In this document: positions 1 to 7,369 of the stretch, one piece after another
How the letters are laid out: each line of letters opens with the position of its first letter
How positions within the stretch are numbered: the first letter of the stretch is position 1
Assembly (NCBI GenBank): GCA_900320485.1
Contig: ONSO01000007.1
Coordinates: forward strand, 1 to 38,424
Length of the DNA stretch: 38,424 bases
Direction: 5' to 3'
Origin: an uncultured Lachnospiraceae bacterium
GTDB taxonomy: Bacteria > Bacillota > Clostridia > Lachnospirales > Lachnospiraceae
The notes under the pieces: model-generated
What the model was told of the DNA's origin: nothing
Database searches by the model: none
The model's input: the letters and a program-made list of their open reading frames with translations, nothing else
Position numbers and translations under genes: made by a program

Positions 1-19
1 CTTCCTGTACCCTCATTCA

Positions 20-37
20 CGCCGTCCCCGTTGGCAC
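20..37. repeat. partial REP-like element (GGGGACGG family)
   Basis: The bases CGCCGTCCCCGTTGGCAC match the distal half of the 29-nt element found complete at 5963-5991 and 7339-7367. The other half is missing or too diverged to see. It sits just past the 3' end of the first gene, the same kind of position as the complete copies. Confidence 0.5.
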
Positions 38-45
38 GGTTCCTC

Positions 46-402
46 TTAGCTCTCATACAGTAAATAGTCTTTCGTAGCGTAGAATTCCCGAATCCGTTCC
101 TTGTCCTTGGCCGTCAGTTTTCTTTCTGGGAAACGCGCCACCAGAGAGCTAAGGTAATAATATTGGGGGTGATTCCGGTAGGAAAAGCCTTCCCGTCCAT
201 ACATCCCCTGGATTCTGTCATAGAGCTGCTGCATCTCCTGCGTTGTCTCGCACTCTAAGGCCTTAAGCACAACCTGCTCCTGACCTTTGGCGGAATTGGT
301 GACAATGGCTTTCATGGTATTCACCGCCACAAACAGCCATTCCTCCAGAGAATCCAACGCGGCCACGTGCTCCCGTATTTTTTCCAGCATTCTTTCATAC
401 AT
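46..402 (-). CDS. hypothetical protein, 118 aa
   Basis: Family not recognised. The product is charged, probably mostly helical and soluble, with no signal peptide or membrane segment. Its middle (VAVNTMKAIVTNSAKGQEQ) is hydrophobic then polar, and the C-terminal half is rich in Lys/Arg/Tyr. I place the start at the ATG at 402, which has GAGGTGG about six bases upstream, rather than at the in-frame TTG at 417. It is the last gene of the minus-strand run that begins further right, downstream of a methyltransferase and a possible 32-codon ORF, so it is probably co-transcribed with them. The reading frame and ribosome binding site make it a likely real gene; function unknown. Confidence 0.6.
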   Translation of the reverse strand: MYERMLEKIREHVAALDSLEEWLFVAVNTMKAIVTNSAKGQEQVVLKALECETTQEMQQLYDRIQGMYGREGFSYRNHPQYYYLSSLVARFPERKLTAKDKERIREFYATKDYLLYES

Positions 403-413
403 TCTAAACCACC

Positions 414-512
414 TCAAATCCTTCCAACAATTCTCTGAAACATTACTTCTCCCGCCTGCCTTGCGCTGAATTCTTCAAAACTCTGAATTTCATCAAATTC
501 CGGTCCGTCCAT
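414..512 (-). CDS. possible small acidic protein, 32 aa
   Basis: The frame opens with ATG at 512, inside the last codons of the upstream methyltransferase (20-base overlap), and ends at TGA 12 bases before the ATG of the next gene. It begins MDGPEFDEIQSF and ends QRIVGRI. The purine-rich stretch GGGGAAGGATGACGG precedes the start. The N-terminal half is acidic, and the C-terminal half is hydrophobic/basic. It could be a real coupled small gene, the remnant of an N-terminal extension of the 118-aa downstream protein, or chance. No family is recognised. Confidence 0.3.
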   Translation of the reverse strand: MDGPEFDEIQSFEEFSARQAGEVMFQRIVGRI

Positions 513-1308
513 CCGTCATCCTTCCCCGAATGATCATGGAAAGAGGAAATCCGCTGCGATCGATCTCGGTAAATCCTCCGCTGATGTCGTAGTCGAATTC
601 CTGCAGGCCGGTAATGACAATGCCGTTATGACACATCCCCGTCATGATCTCGGACATGGAATGGGTAAAGTCGGTAAATGTTTTAGACCGATAATTTTTC
701 TGAGTCATATAGTACATGCCTCCGTTGCTTTCCCATTTATGTTCAAAATAGGAATAGTGACATTCCTTTTTATGCTCCGGATCATAGGGTTCATCCCCCG
801 ATGTTGCAAGCATGTTCGTACAGGGGTGCTGTTCATTGATCACAATAACTGCACCGGGCTTCATACACTTTGCCACAATGGCAAAAAACCGGTCCAGGTC
901 CTCAAACCAGCAGAGCGCACCTATAGTGATGATCACCATGTCAAACGCTTCCTTATAGCGGTCATCAATGTCATAAATATTGACAGCCTCGAATTCGCAG
1001 GGCAACTCTAATTCCTTAGCTTTTTCCTTGGCAAAAGCCACCTGATTCTCCGCAATGTCAAAGCCGACACCCTTCCTTGCTTTTCCGCTCTTTACAAGGG
1101 AAAGAAGCTCTCGTCCGTTATTACAGCAAAACTGCCCGATGACCTTCCCTTCCAAGTTCATTGATTTTAGTGCTTCCCGCGTCTCCCGATGAAAGAACGG
1201 ATAGTCTTCCTTTCGTATTCTTTCTGCAATGTCCGCTCCCCAGGAGGCCTCTCTGTTATCAAAAGCCTCCTCCCATGCGGCCTTATTTCCTTCGATATAT
1301 TTTTCCAT
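493..1308 (-). CDS. class I SAM-dependent methyltransferase, 271 aa
   Basis: Predicted to move a methyl group from S-adenosylmethionine to an unidentified, probably small, substrate in the cytoplasm. The Rossmann-fold signature is at about residues 56-66 (VIGQFCCNNGREL), a variant of the usual glycine-rich motif I. It is followed by the acidic strand end GVGFDIAE (ribose-hydroxyl binding), a motif near AVNIYDIDD, and the post-I strand DMVIITIGALCWFEDLD. The length is normal for the family. The ATG at 1308 is preceded by a purine-rich run that is the last part of a 13-nt tandem repeat filling the upstream spacer. Substrate cannot be inferred; the neighbouring nucleotidyl- and acetyltransferases fit a role in small-molecule modification, but that is inference. 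Confidence 0.85.
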   Translation of the reverse strand: MEKYIEGNKAAWEEAFDNREASWGADIAERIRKEDYPFFHRETREALKSMNLEGKVIGQFCCNNGRELLSLVKSGKARKGVGFDIAENQVAFAKEKAKELELPCEFEAVNIYDIDDRYKEAFDMVIITIGALCWFEDLDRFFAIVAKCMKPGAVIVINEQHPCTNMLATSGDEPYDPEHKKECHYSYFEHKWESNGGMYYMTQKNYRSKTFTDFTHSMSEIMTGMCHNGIVITGLQEFDYDISGGFTEIDRSGFPLSMIIRGRMTDGRTGI

Positions 1309-1322
1309 TTTGCTTTATTTCC

Positions 1323-1478
1323 CCCGATTTCCTTCTCTGTTTTCCCTTGCTGCTTTCCCTCGCTGTGTTATGTCTCAGCCTTCCCTCCCGACTATCCTTC
1401 TGGGCTTTCCGTCCCGGCTTTCCCTCTCGACTTTCCCTCCGAGTTTTCCTTCTGGCCTTTCCCTCTCGACTTTCCCTC
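1323..1478 (-). repeat. 13-nt tandem repeat, 12 units, in a 5' leader
   Basis: On the minus strand, twelve consecutive 13-mers can be lined up without gaps. The consensus is GAGGGAAAGYCGR and each unit starts with G or A followed by a purine tract. Units 1 and 4 are identical, and unit 9 is the most diverged. The array fills the space between the stop of the nucleotidyltransferase gene (1529) and the start of the methyltransferase (1308). Each unit contains a GAGGGA-like sequence resembling a ribosome binding site. Thirteen is not a multiple of three, so the tract is not an expanding coding repeat. Confidence 0.85.
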
Positions 1479-1528
1479 CGCCGTCCTTCCCATCCCCCTG
1501 CTCCGGATAACGGGAGCCATCCACGATC

Positions 1529-2311
1529 CTAAACTCGTTTCCTAATCTCAGAGAGCATAAACTCCGCATATTCTTTCGCAAGCTCCATGTCATATACGGG
1601 CGCATCTCCTTGGTATTCCTGCAGCGCCTCCCGTAAAAGTCCATGATACTCCATGGGCAGATTCCGCAGTCCCCACTCTCCGCCCTCCTGCTTGGAGAGT
1701 ACCTTTTTCTCTTTCAGATATGCCAGTACTCTCGCCAGATTTAAGGTCAGATACATGGTATTTTCCGCGATTTCCTCCGGCGCATCCCCTATATCATACC
1801 ATAGAGCATCCAGATAATCCTGCTCCGGCACTTCCCCGAAGACCTCATCAATCGGCAGCCCGCAAAGGCACCTTCCCCTTGCCCTGATCACGGTAAAATG
1901 TGCCGCAAGATCCTTGTCCGCTCCGATCATCTTCTGCACATAATCCTCCGGATACTCCTGGTACCATTTCAGATGCCTTTCCGAAAAATGCAACTCAAAG
2001 GGTGTCGCGTAGGCAAACGGCCTGCAGTCCTTTTGGAGCACAACGCTCATTTCAATTCCCTTGCCCGGCGTCTGCGCATGCTGTGCAACCACCATGTCCA
2101 TAAAGGCTCTCTTCGATTCCTTCGACATCTCATGCTTCACGACAACAATGAAATCCAAATCGCTCTTTTCCGGATGGTAGCACCCCATGGCAGCGGATCC
2201 GTGCAGATAAACGCCCACAAGATTATCGCCCAATATGGTCTTTGTTTTTTCCGCAAACCCGGTAACGAGCTCAGCAGGGAGTTCTATCTCCAGTTCATTA
2301 CCATGTAACAT
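1529..2311 (-). CDS. nucleotidyltransferase of the aminoglycoside adenylyltransferase (AadA/ANT) type, 260 aa
   Basis: The N-terminal domain carries the polymerase-beta-like signature GSAAMGCYHPEKSDLDFIVV (about residues 39-58). Gly-Ser is followed by Asp-x-Asp, the metal-binding pair that positions the nucleotide. The C-terminal part (about 150-260) is helical, as in the DUF4111 domain of AadA/ANT(9) enzymes. Total length matches that family. Known members adenylylate streptomycin or spectinomycin, but chromosomal homologues often have unknown substrates, so resistance should not be assumed. Its ATG directly follows the TAA of the upstream GNAT gene, and GGGGGGC lies upstream of the start. 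It is co-transcribed with flanking acetyl- and methyltransferases. Confidence 0.85.
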   Translation of the reverse strand: MLHGNELEIELPAELVTGFAEKTKTILGDNLVGVYLHGSAAMGCYHPEKSDLDFIVVVKHEMSKESKRAFMDMVVAQHAQTPGKGIEMSVVLQKDCRPFAYATPFELHFSERHLKWYQEYPEDYVQKMIGADKDLAAHFTVIRARGRCLCGLPIDEVFGEVPEQDYLDALWYDIGDAPEEIAENTMYLTLNLARVLAYLKEKKVLSKQEGGEWGLRNLPMEYHGLLREALQEYQGDAPVYDMELAKEYAEFMLSEIRKRV

Positions 2312-2824
2312 TTAATCATGCCCCCCAGTCAAATCATTCGCAGAAGCGAAGGCATCTTCCAGCCGGCAGGTCATGATAAATTCTTCCTCATTCTCATCCA
2401 CTGTTTGAAAGCCCACCTTCTCATACATGCGTACCGCATAGTTTGCCTTCTGCACTGCAAGAGAAGCTTGCCGAAACCCATTCTCCCGAAGGAGCTCCAG
2501 CATCCCCCGCATGAGCTGCGTTCCAATGCCCCTGCCACGGTATTCCCGATAGAGCGCAATGGCAAAGGACGGCGTCTCATCATCCACGTGACCATAATCC
2601 TTCATGATCCGCGTCCATGCGGCTCCGACCACCCTGCCGTCCTCCTCGGCCACCAGACAGTGATCTGCCCTCCCGCTTCCAAAATCCTCGTAGTACACCT
2701 GAAGCTCGGGCCGCTCAATAATGGCTCTCTCCGGTGGTTCCATGCCCTCCGGAATAAAAATCGCCTCATAGAGAAACTCTTTGAGCAATTCCGTCTCATC
2801 CCATTTTAAGCTGCGTATTAACAT
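2312..2824 (-). CDS. GNAT family N-acetyltransferase, 170 aa
   Basis: A GCN5-related acetyltransferase using acetyl-CoA; acceptor unknown. Motif A, which binds the CoA pyrophosphate, is visible as RGRGIGTQLMRGML. It is followed by the motif-B-like segment KANYAVRMYEKVGFQ near the C-terminus. The start is set at the ATG at 2824, where AGGAAGAGAG lies upstream; the longer frame reads back into the preceding gene without a ribosome binding site. The first 29 bases overlap the 3' end of the upstream methyltransferase, and its stop abuts the next gene's ATG. It is therefore part of a tightly packed operon. Confidence 0.85.
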   Translation of the reverse strand: MLIRSLKWDETELLKEFLYEAIFIPEGMEPPERAIIERPELQVYYEDFGSGRADHCLVAEEDGRVVGAAWTRIMKDYGHVDDETPSFAIALYREYRGRGIGTQLMRGMLELLRENGFRQASLAVQKANYAVRMYEKVGFQTVDENEEEFIMTCRLEDAFASANDLTGGHD

Positions 2825-3584
2825 CTCTCTTCCTCGCCAGATACAGCACATAGGTATCCCAAAACTCCACTTTGTCGCCCGCCGCAAGCACTGCGTTTCG
2901 AAGGCCCTCAAAAAACTTGGTCTTATAAGGCTCCGGAATCACCATGTGATCACTGTGGGTACCGCAATAAGCTACATATTCGGCCGCATTGAAAACGCGC
3001 TTTCCGTGAAAGTCATGCCTTACCAGATCTTCATAACCATAGTCCGTCGCATGCAGATAGTCAAAGGGCTCCTTCATATCCTTGTAGGGCGTTTCCGGCT
3101 TGTAATAGGCATCGTAGACCTTCTGGATCTCCCGGTACAGCTCCTCATTGGGCGTCTTGTAATCACTGATCAAATACATCATGGCCAGCATCCCGCCGGG
3201 CTTTAAGAGTTCCAGCGTTTTAGGAAATGCAAAGCGCTCCGGGATCCACTGGATTGCCGCCGCAGAGTAGATCACGTCAAACTTGCGCTCCCCAAAATCA
3301 TGAGTGATAAAGTCATCATTCACAATATGGAAATTGGGGCGGTCTCCATATTTTTCCAGCATCTTCGCGCAGAGATGCTCCCCCAGCTCGATAGCATAAT
3401 AATCGCAGCCTGTGTCCAAAATGGGATCCGTGGCCTGCCCGGTTCCCGGTCCGATTTCCAGCACCTTCGTCCCGGGGCCGATGCCTGCAGTCTTAATGAA
3501 ATACGCAAACAGATCTGCGCTGTAGCGTGGCCTGAATTTATCAAACTGCTCCGGGATCGTGTCAAAAATTTTTCTGAATTCCAT
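2796..3584 (-). CDS. class I SAM-dependent methyltransferase, 262 aa
   Basis: A cytoplasmic methyltransferase with a textbook motif I (VLEIGPGTGQAT, about residues 40-51). It also has an acidic residue at the end of strand 2 (YYAIELGEHLC), FDVIYSAAAIQWIPE as motif IV/post-I, and LLKPGGMLAMMY as strand 5. The C-terminal third (about 150-262) is rich in Tyr and forms the substrate cap in related enzymes. AAGGAG precedes the ATG by seven bases. The fold resembles ubiquinone/trans-aconitate-type small-molecule methyltransferases, but the substrate cannot be named. The 3' end overlaps the start of the GNAT gene. Confidence 0.87.
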   Translation of the reverse strand: MEFRKIFDTIPEQFDKFRPRYSADLFAYFIKTAGIGPGTKVLEIGPGTGQATDPILDTGCDYYAIELGEHLCAKMLEKYGDRPNFHIVNDDFITHDFGERKFDVIYSAAAIQWIPERFAFPKTLELLKPGGMLAMMYLISDYKTPNEELYREIQKVYDAYYKPETPYKDMKEPFDYLHATDYGYEDLVRHDFHGKRVFNAAEYVAYCGTHSDHMVIPEPYKTKFFEGLRNAVLAAGDKVEFWDTYVLYLARKRDVNTQLKMG

Positions 3585-3654
3585 CCGTTTTCTCCTTCTT
3601 CGCGGACTCTTTAAGCTCTTTATAGACGTCCTTCAGCCTCTTGTCCCATTTTCC

Positions 3655-4842
3655 TTAAAAATGCTCCCCGCAGAAAACGTTTTTCTCGGTAAAGACATTT
3701 CGGAGCATGTCCTCCTTCGCATGAACGGACACGTCGCCTCGAAGCAGCGCCTCATCAAAATTCACTGCACCGACGGCCATCTGCCCAAGCGCCCGCACGT
3801 CCACTTCCAAATCCGCCGTCTTCTTTGCCCGGCTCTCCGGGACCCTTTGTACCTGATCCGCTTTTACACGGAATGTGCCGTTATTTTCCCGAATGAGGTC
3901 ATCCGCCACCTTTACCGTGAAATCACAGTCTGAAGGCTTCCTGATCACCTCAAGAAGCTTTTTCGCATTGATCACCCTGACCATGAAATTCTGCTGCGTC
4001 TCTTTCTGAATGTCGTAGGCGCGAGGCGAGTGGATAATGCGAAGAAGGTCGATTCCCTTTGGAAGAGGGAGCTTGATCTCGCCGTAATCCGCCTCGAATC
4101 TAGCCAGAAATCCAAGGAGGGCAAGGAATCCCTCCCGCCTGGTCCAGGCACATTCCTCCACCTGCAAAATGGCTGCAGGGTCATGTCTTACGTCCGTAAA
4201 GATCAGATAGGCGATCGGCTTGCCATCCTGCTTGAAAACATAGGAAAACTTCCTGTCCAGATAAGGCTTTTCCACCTTCACGTGTTCCAGCATCTGGTCT
4301 TCGTTACGCTCCATGGCGAAATTAAACTTTGGTGCAAACACCTGATAAACCTGCAAAAAATCTTCCACGGAGTCCCCCGGATTCCACTTGCGCACCTCGC
4401 CGTTAAAGCGGTAATCCGAAAGCACGGACGGTGCAAACGCATACTCATTCATGAAGGTGACAACTTCATACCCGGCCTTCCTGTAAAATGCATGCTTAAA
4501 GGGATACAGGGCGGAGATCACCTCGCCGTTTTTGTACGCACTTGGCAATAGCTCCTTAAAGATTGCGCGGATCGCGCCGCAGTCACGATATTCCGGGAGG
4601 GTCGATACCGCTCCAATGCCTCCCGCGGTCACTGCCTGCCCGTCCAGATAAAAGGAAAACCTGTTGTTGATGATCCGGGCCATCATAGTGCCGTCCTCGT
4701 CAAAGGCTCCCCAGTCCTCGTGCTTTTCCTCTTCGATTTCTTTCCGTTTTGCCTCCGGATCCTCCACACGCATGTGAAAGCAATACGCCGAGATCAAATA
4801 TGCATCAAAGTAATCCTTTTGATTTAGTTTTTTAATCTTCAT
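3655..4842 (-). CDS. Eis-like GNAT acetyltransferase, 395 aa
   Basis: Resembles the Eis family: an N-terminal GNAT domain (about 1-140), a second GNAT-like domain (about 150-285) and a C-terminal sterol-carrier-like domain (about 290-395). The CoA-binding area is recognisable around GGIGAVSTLPEYRDCGAIRA, followed by the conserved ALYPFKHAFYRKAGYE. In Mycobacterium, Eis acetylates aminoglycoside amines and protein lysines; most Firmicute homologues are uncharacterised. Length is typical (about 390-410). A weak AGGTGAGAAG precedes the ATG, and the gene starts seven bases after the stop of the metallo-hydrolase, implying one transcript. After the stop, the same frame stays open for about 30 codons, which I do not count as coding. 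Confidence 0.85.
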   Translation of the reverse strand: MKIKKLNQKDYFDAYLISAYCFHMRVEDPEAKRKEIEEEKHEDWGAFDEDGTMMARIINNRFSFYLDGQAVTAGGIGAVSTLPEYRDCGAIRAIFKELLPSAYKNGEVISALYPFKHAFYRKAGYEVVTFMNEYAFAPSVLSDYRFNGEVRKWNPGDSVEDFLQVYQVFAPKFNFAMERNEDQMLEHVKVEKPYLDRKFSYVFKQDGKPIAYLIFTDVRHDPAAILQVEECAWTRREGFLALLGFLARFEADYGEIKLPLPKGIDLLRIIHSPRAYDIQKETQQNFMVRVINAKKLLEVIRKPSDCDFTVKVADDLIRENNGTFRVKADQVQRVPESRAKKTADLEVDVRALGQMAVGAVNFDEALLRGDVSVHAKEDMLRNVFTEKNVFCGEHF

Positions 4843-4849
4843 TTTCTTC

Positions 4850-5881
4850 TCACCTGTTTTTTATCTCAATCCTGTCTAAAATTCCCTGAACGGTGACGTT
4901 TGTATGGGTAAGGTACATCCTTGTCACGTCCTCGATGAAGTCCGGGGCCGCCCCCGTCTTTTTTGCAATCTTCTTAAGCGCCCAGCCCTTGTCAACGTAT
5001 TTCATGATGCTTTCAACCAGGTCATACCATTTTGTGCCGTCATCGGCGCCTTGAACCTTCCTGTTTCGAGCCATGCTGACTTGATCCTTGCCGTCTGGGT
5101 CTTTGTTGACGCATATCATGCCGTCCTGGTCTTTGCTATCGTACGCCTTGCTTCCCCGGTCTTTACTGCCGTGTGCCTTGCTTCCCCGGTCTTTACTGCC
5201 GTGTGCCTTGCTTTCCTGGCCTTTGCTGTCGTACGCCTTGCTTCCCTGCCTGTCGCTAATGCCTGCTTCCGTTCCCTCTGGCATTACCTCCTGCTCTAAC
5301 ATCGCAGTTTTGGCATGTCCGTAATAAACAATCCCCGGCTTTAATGCAAGGCACCTGTTCCAGCTTCGTTCAATCTCCGTTCCCCGATGAAGCTCCAATT
5401 CATACAAGGGATTTAAGTCTCCCACAAACAAAGCCCCTTGATCCAACCATAGGGAGATGCTGTCATCGGAATGCCCCGGCGTATGCAGGATTTCACCGTT
5501 GATTCCCAGCGTTGCCAGAAAATTCCGGCTTTCACTTAAAGTGACGTGTTTTACCTTCTCATCCCTGATCGGGAAGAACCTCATCCTCTTATCCTTCTCA
5601 AAAATGCCGTCCGAGGCATGAAGATAATCCTTTTGCACGTCACATGCAAGGATCACCGGCCCCTGATCCGCAATCTCCTGCGCAATACCGTAATGATCCG
5701 GATGGAAATGGGAGATCAGGATATGATCGATGCTTTTTAATTGCTTTCCGCATCGCCCTAATTCCGCGCAAAACATGGGAAATGTCCCTGCCCATCCCGT
5801 GTCAAAGAGAATCGTACCCTTCTCCCCTTCGATCAGATAAGTATTGGTGTTAGAATATTTTAAAGTTGTTATCTTCTCCAT
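4850..5881 (-). CDS. MBL-fold metallo-hydrolase with internal tandem-repeat insert, 343 aa
   Basis: The N-terminal 195 residues form a metallo-beta-lactamase fold. Metal ligands are visible as HFHPDH (residues 58-63), the His of LHTPGHSDD (about 137), Asp of FVGDLNP (about 155) and His of YYGHAKT (about 189). Residues 213-252 are four copies of a ten-residue unit (GSKAHGSKDR and variants), followed by decayed copies to about 275. This charged, probably disordered segment separates the catalytic domain from a helical C-terminal domain (about 283-343) typical of glyoxalase-II-like and RNase-Z-like MBL proteins. Substrate unknown. It is first in a cluster leading into the Eis-like gene. Confidence 0.88.
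   Translation of the reverse strand: MEKITTLKYSNTNTYLIEGEKGTILFDTGWAGTFPMFCAELGRCGKQLKSIDHILISHFHPDHYGIAQEIADQGPVILACDVQKDYLHASDGIFEKDKRMRFFPIRDEKVKHVTLSESRNFLATLGINGEILHTPGHSDDSISLWLDQGALFVGDLNPLYELELHRGTEIERSWNRCLALKPGIVYYGHAKTAMLEQEVMPEGTEAGISDRQGSKAYDSKGQESKAHGSKDRGSKAHGSKDRGSKAYDSKDQDGMICVNKDPDGKDQVSMARNRKVQGADDGTKWYDLVESIMKYVDKGWALKKIAKKTGAAPDFIEDVTRMYLTHTNVTVQGILDRIEIKNR
5126..5245 (-). repeat. 30-nt in-frame tandem repeat, four units
   Basis: Four 30-bp units lie inside the metallo-hydrolase gene. Two neighbouring units are nearly identical at the DNA level, suggesting recent duplication or slippage. Each codes for ten residues of the form xSKAxxSKxx, and a half-period of five residues (xSKxx) is also visible. 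Decayed related units continue towards 5060. Because the unit is a multiple of three, copy-number changes keep the frame. Confidence 0.85.
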
Positions 5882-5896
5882 TTTTTCTTCCTTTTT

Positions 5897-5991
5897 GTGC
5901 CATTGGGGACGGTTCTTTCTGGCATATTTGTGCCATTGGGGACGGTTCTTTCTGGCACATTTGTGCCACGGAGAACCGTCCCCGTTGGCAC
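5897..5991. repeat. REP-like cluster: two direct copies plus one inverted
   Basis: Three 29-nt copies lie at 5897-5925, 5930-5958 and 5963-5991. Each starts GTGCCA, has the core GGGGACGGTTCT (or its complement) and ends TGGCA(C/T). The second and third face each other across a four-base gap and can form a long hairpin. They fill the space between the MBL gene start and the stop of the kinase-GNAT gene. Elements with this core are known in many genomes and are thought to be moved by RAYT (IS200-like) transposases; none is encoded here. Confidence 0.85.
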
Positions 5992-5992
5992 G

Positions 5993-7132
5993 CTACAGCA
6001 TCTTTACGTAAAGATGATCCGTGCCACCGCCATAATTAATTATGTCTCTCAAATAATGATAACCATATTTTTCATAAAAGCCCTTAAATTCGCTGGGGAT
6101 ATAACTCTTCTCAAACCCATGTTCCTTCAGGTATTTGTTTGCCGCATCGATCATTTTTCCGCTGATGCGATTGCCCCGAAAGCCGTCCTCCACAAAGATA
6201 CCGGACACCCACGGACAGATTTCCGGTAAGGGATAATAATCCGTTTTCATGACGGAGGTCATGCCAATGATCCTGCCCTCTGACACAGCCACAAACACGG
6301 CTTCCCAATCCTCATAAATCCATTCCCGAAGGTTTTTTGCCAAATGCTCCTTTGCCTCCGTCCAAGAACAATTCTCCACAAACCGGAGTAGTTCCCCCGC
6401 AAGTTCAGAGTCTCTTTCGATCTTTGTCACAACGACTCCATGAGAATTTGCGTCCTTCTTATCCACGTCAGCTTGCCGCGTATGATTGCATTCAAATCCA
6501 AAATGCTCCGCCAAGAGCGCCACGGTCTCCTCCACGCTGCGCCCGTTATCACGCTCCAGCCAAAAATACCTGCTCTGCTTCACGTCCTGATAGAGCTTTA
6601 AGTTTAGCGACAATAAAGTCTCATTGCAGGTCTCCTTCGCCTTTTTATAATCCGTTGCACTGTGGATGAAATCGTGAAAACCCTGATGATCCGGTCTGTT
6701 ACAGTAATCCTCCACCAGAGCCTTGGGCTCTTTTATCAGGAAAGCAACGCGGGACGGATCTGACAATGTGTTTGCCTGCTCCAAGGTCAGGTGGCAGTCG
6801 CAGAGAACCGGCCCCTCCTGAGCTAACCTGATCAAGTCCATAATGACGAAATCCAGTTGTTCTCTGGTGTTGTTAAGGAGCCATGCCTTATATTCCTCCA
6901 CGCTCCGTCCAAAAAACTCGTCCGCATCCCGAAACTCCCGGTTCATGCTGGGCTGATGCTCCGGATCCGACATTCTCCGATGCTCCTCAAAGCGCTCATC
7001 AATGTCATAGACCGGGATCCCAAATCTCTTGCTAAGGGCCCTCGATATGGTGGTCTTGCCGCCACAAGGGGTTCCCGTAATGAAATACACATTCTTCAAA
7101 TACTCTCTTACTACGTTATCTTGAAATATCAT
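5993..7132 (-). CDS. P-loop kinase-like domain fused to GNAT acetyltransferase, 379 aa
   Basis: Two enzymes in one chain. The N-terminal half (about 1-215) has a Walker A motif GTPCGGKTT at about residues 20-28, a YDIDERFEEH segment and a DRPxH-like acceptor/lid region. It resembles small-molecule or nucleotide kinases of the AAA_33 type. The C-terminal half (about 235-379) is a GNAT domain: VSGIFVEDGFRGNRISGKM is motif A and FYEKYGY is motif B. The start is placed at the ATG at 7132 because AAAGGAG lies nine bases upstream; the two upstream in-frame ATGs lack a good site. REP-like clusters flank both ends. It might phosphorylate and acetylate the same class of compound; this is inference. 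Confidence 0.82.
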   Translation of the reverse strand: MIFQDNVVREYLKNVYFITGTPCGGKTTISRALSKRFGIPVYDIDERFEEHRRMSDPEHQPSMNREFRDADEFFGRSVEEYKAWLLNNTREQLDFVIMDLIRLAQEGPVLCDCHLTLEQANTLSDPSRVAFLIKEPKALVEDYCNRPDHQGFHDFIHSATDYKKAKETCNETLLSLNLKLYQDVKQSRYFWLERDNGRSVEETVALLAEHFGFECNHTRQADVDKKDANSHGVVVTKIERDSELAGELLRFVENCSWTEAKEHLAKNLREWIYEDWEAVFVAVSEGRIIGMTSVMKTDYYPLPEICPWVSGIFVEDGFRGNRISGKMIDAANKYLKEHGFEKSYIPSEFKGFYEKYGYHYLRDIINYGGGTDHLYVKML

Positions 7133-7268
7133 GATTTTATTCTCCTTTGATCCTATAGTTTCCACGTTATCAAGTTCACTTCGCATGAAACCACCGACCA
7201 ATGATCCCATGCAATCAGATATTTCTAAGTTTTAAAAACATCACCATTGTTTTCTTTCCTCCTTTTTT

Positions 7269-7367
7269 GTGCCATTGGGGACGGTTCTCTTTGGCACGTT
7301 TGTGTGTGCCATTGGGGACGGTTCTCTTTGGCACGTTTGTGCCACGGAGAACCGTCCCCGTTGGCAC
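7269..7367. repeat. REP-like cluster: two direct copies plus one inverted
   Basis: Copies at 7269-7297, 7306-7334 (direct) and 7339-7367 (inverted) repeat the arrangement at 5897-5991. The core is GGGGACGGTTCTCTTTGG here instead of GGGGACGGTTCTTTCTGG, so the two clusters are related but not recent exact copies. The second and third copies form a hairpin with a four-base loop. The cluster lies immediately after the stop codon of the next gene. Confidence 0.85.
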
Positions 7368-7369
7368 AT

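Noticed and set aside
1161-1545. Three plus-strand frames rich in Pro/Phe/Ser
   Set aside because: Produced by the pyrimidine-rich complement of the 13-nt repeat.
3585-3657. Open, coding-looking frame after the Eis-like stop (Lys/Glu-rich)
   Set aside because: No start codon or SD; Eis-type proteins end near the existing stop, so it is probably chance in a purine-rich spacer.
5897-7367. CRISPR array (29-nt repeats)
   Set aside because: Repeats are too few, lie in both orientations, have 4-8 base gaps rather than 30-40 base spacers, and no cas genes are present.
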